DNA from: Clostridiales bacterium UBA1738
Lineage (GTDB): Bacteria; Bacillota; Clostridia; UBA1381
NCBI GenBank assembly: GCA_002315735.1
Contig: DCIA01000003.1
Coordinates: 6,802 to 70,801 of the forward strand
Reading direction: 5' to 3'
Length of the DNA stretch: 64,000 nucleotides
Every line of letters starts with the position of its first letter. The first letter of the stretch is position 1. The notes beneath the pieces are model-generated. The model was not told the origin of the DNA, ran no database searches, and was given only the letters and a program-made list of their open reading frames with translations. This document shows positions 62,275 to 64,000 of the stretch, one piece after another. The position numbers and the translations under genes are program-made.

Positions 62275-62609
62275 TTTTGTGTGAGATGTATATAAAAAAT
62301 AATAGAAAAAGATAAAAAACTTTGAAAAAATCAAAAAATCAAAAAAAATAAGAGCCGAAAAAAGTGATAAAACCTAGCGTTTTTGGAAGATATGTGCAAC
62401 TTGCACAAAAAAAAGTTTAAAATATGCCCAAAATGCCGATTGAAATAAAAAAGCAAAAAAGTTATACTATTATTGTATTAATATACACATAGTGGCATAA
62501 AGTGTGGCTTTGTGGAGAATTGGTCAAGGATAAAAGGTTAGAAACTTGCAAATTTTTCTTCTAAAAACCGCCTTTTGGCACAAAAAAAATTTAAAGGAGG
62601 TACACTCAA
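62275..62609. other. Intergenic leader region of the large surface protein
   Basis: AT-rich. It contains a promoter (TTGAAA 62440-62445, TATACT 62463-62468, 17-base spacer) and then about 135 bases of leader. The leader can fold around GGTTAGAA and TTCTAAAAACC and ends in AAAGGAGGT before ATG 62610. No other gene is seen. Confidence 0.55.
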
Positions 62610-64000
62610 ATGAAAAACATGAAAAAAGCTTTGGCTCTAGTAACCGCAATAGCTACAATGTCAGTTTCTGTTTCAGCACTTGCTGCAACAACAGGTACAG
62701 CATCATTCTCAGGTGATACTAATGTAACTGCTGATGCAACAAATGTTATCTCAGCAAACACATTGACAGCAACAGTGGCTTCAGCTGAGGCAAGCTCAGA
62801 AGCGTCTTTCGTAATCCTTGATAAGGAAACAGGTGCTACTATTGAAGCAGATGATATCCTTTATCTTGATCAAAAGACACTAACCGGTACTAATGACACA
62901 TTTACAGGCGTTATTAACCTATCAAGAGTTGCTGATATTGCACAAGATGCAACACAACTTCCTGATGGAACATATCCTGTAAAGGTTGGTTACAATGACA
63001 AGACCACAGGCGATTTCAAAATTGCTGAAGGTTCAATCGTAGTAACAACAACAGCCGACAAGGTTGCAGTTAAGTTCTGGACGGCAGATGGAACAACAGT
63101 TATCAATTCAACTTCATATGAATATGATAAAGATGCTGCTGTAACAGCTCCGGATGCTCCTGCAGCACAAACACATTATCACTTTGCCGGTTGGGCAACA
63201 CAAAAAGACGGCGCAGTTGCTTATGCATCTAATGAAATTCCAAATGCATCAGCAGAAGCTAACTACTATGCAGTTTATGAAGAAGACACAAAGTATGATG
63301 TTGATTTCATGAACGGCGCTTCAAAGGTAGAAACAAAGAGCTTCTATGAAGGCGAAACAATCACAGGCCCAACAACAGCTCCTGTTTCTGCGACAGCTCA
63401 TAAGGTATTTGACGGTTGGTCAGAAACTGACGGCGGCGAAAAGGTTGCGCTTGGCACAATGGGTACAGCAAAGAAAACTTTCTATGCAGTATTCACAGAC
63501 GAAGCTAAGTACACAGCTACATTCTATAATGAAGATGGTACACAAGTTGTCGATGCAAGTACAACATACTATGTTGATGAAAACATCGTAGCTCCGGCTG
63601 ACCCTGAAAAGGCTAACTACACATTCGTTGGTTGGTCAAAGACTATCGGCGGAGATGTTGTAACTGTAGCTAATGAAACTATGGTTAAAGACGGCGTTGC
63701 ATTCTATGCTAAATTTACAGAAAATGCTAAGCATACTGTAAAGTTCATGAATGACACAACAGAACTTAAATCAACTACAGATTATGATGGTACAGCAATC
63801 GTTGCACCGGAAAACCCTGAAAAAGCCGGTTACGACTTTATCGGTTGGAACACAGATTCTGAAGCAACAGTAGCAGGTACAGTAGCAGCTACAATCACAG
63901 AAGATGTTACATACTATGCTATCTTCACAGAAAAGGCTCCAAGTGGTACAACAATTACTATCCTTTGGGGCGACGTTAACGAAGATGGAACAGTAAATAC
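62610..64000 (+). CDS. Secreted surface protein with four InlB-type repeats and a dockerin-like start (partial, 3' end missing)
   Basis: The ATG follows AAAGGAGGTACACTCAA. A signal peptide (MKNMKKALALVTAIATMSVS, cleavage near ALA-AT) leads into a beta-rich domain (about residues 25-150). Four Listeria-Bacteroides/InlB repeats of about 70 residues follow, each with an F(x)GW core (HFAGWATQKDG, VFDGWSETDGG, TFVGWSKTIGG, DFIGWNTDSE). The last visible residues, GDVNEDGTVNT, match the start of a type I dockerin calcium loop. The gene continues past the window. It is most likely secreted or surface bound. Confidence 0.85.
   Translation, partial: MKNMKKALALVTAIATMSVSVSALAATTGTASFSGDTNVTADATNVISANTLTATVASAEASSEASFVILDKETGATIEADDILYLDQKTLTGTNDTFTGVINLSRVADIAQDATQLPDGTYPVKVGYNDKTTGDFKIAEGSIVVTTTADKVAVKFWTADGTTVINSTSYEYDKDAAVTAPDAPAAQTHYHFAGWATQKDGAVAYASNEIPNASAEANYYAVYEEDTKYDVDFMNGASKVETKSFYEGETITGPTTAPVSATAHKVFDGWSETDGGEKVALGTMGTAKKTFYAVFTDEAKYTATFYNEDGTQVVDASTTYYVDENIVAPADPEKANYTFVGWSKTIGGDVVTVANETMVKDGVAFYAKFTENAKHTVKFMNDTTELKSTTDYDGTAIVAPENPEKAGYDFIGWNTDSEATVAGTVAATITEDVTYYAIFTEKAPSGTTITILWGDVNEDGTVN

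Noticed and set aside
63346..63591. 81-residue frame inside the large surface gene
   Set aside because: Gln/Leu-rich alternative frame of the long surface protein, which itself has signal peptide and repeats.
1..64000. Prophage, integrase, CRISPR or defence island
   Set aside because: No integrase, phage structural genes, cas genes or repeat arrays were seen; the window is core chromosome.

Overview
The window is an AT-rich bacterial chromosome segment that looks like a strictly anaerobic, endospore-forming member of the Clostridia (Firmicutes). Supporting genes are spoIIE, the spore maturation pair spmA/spmB, a GerA-type germination operon, an NADH-linked multi-subunit [FeFe] hydrogenase, NfnAB, bacterial-type rnpB, and Gram-positive surface proteins with InlB-type, dockerin-like and cohesin-like parts. 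No genus can be named from the sequence alone.

The window spans the replication origin. From the left: a partial XRE regulator, an HtrA protease, the cdaA-cdaR-hslO operon, a surface protein, tRNA-Thr(CGT), rpsU-yqeY, nth-hit and a split bacterial tyrosine kinase pair (7.8-9.5 kb). The leftward block yebC / rpmH-rnpA-yidD-yidC-jag follows. dnaA-dnaN (18.2-20.9 kb) run rightward. The dnaA-dnaN gap has DnaA boxes, a GC-rich patch and DnaA-trio triplets, so I place the basal origin there. Between rpmH and dnaA lie a candidate small RNA, a phosphodiesterase, Spo0A-box-linked spoIIE, an ArsR/SmtB zinc sensor and eno. Past dnaN come an MBL hydrolase, hemZ, a DnaC-like loader, a His/Cys-tailed protein and a Ppx/GppA phosphatase.

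From 25.7 to 36.6 kb genes run leftward: the hydrogenase operon (with a Rex-like operator), rmuC, nif3-trmK, serS and parA-parB. A second DnaA-box cluster lies at about 32.9-33.2 kb. Two perfect parS palindromes (36685, 38395) bracket the first gene of the germination operon (36.8-40.9 kb). rnpB follows from a consensus promoter. Then come deoR-nfnB-nfnA (leftward) and ptsH-ptsI-crr (rightward), a candidate 255-nt structured RNA, and a leftward pgk-tpiA-gpmI operon.

The last part holds spmA/spmB, whose junction appears to need a non-standard start or a frameshift. A long rightward operon thyA-folA-(HprK-like)-SDR-ung-polA-coaE-SLT-uppP follows. Next are two paralogous membrane proteins with a shared unnamed repeat, one carrying a metallothionein-like Cys tail, then a viroplasmin-RNase H protein, and a large surface protein cut by the window edge.

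Taken together the genes describe fermentative redox balancing (HydABC-type hydrogenase, NfnAB, glycolysis, PTS), origin function and segregation (dnaA, dnaN, parABS), and sporulation and germination. The strongest candidates for something undescribed are the spmA/spmB junction, two promoter-to-terminator RNAs, the Cys-repeat membrane protein pair, the 24-tyrosine kinase tail and the Ser46-less HPr.
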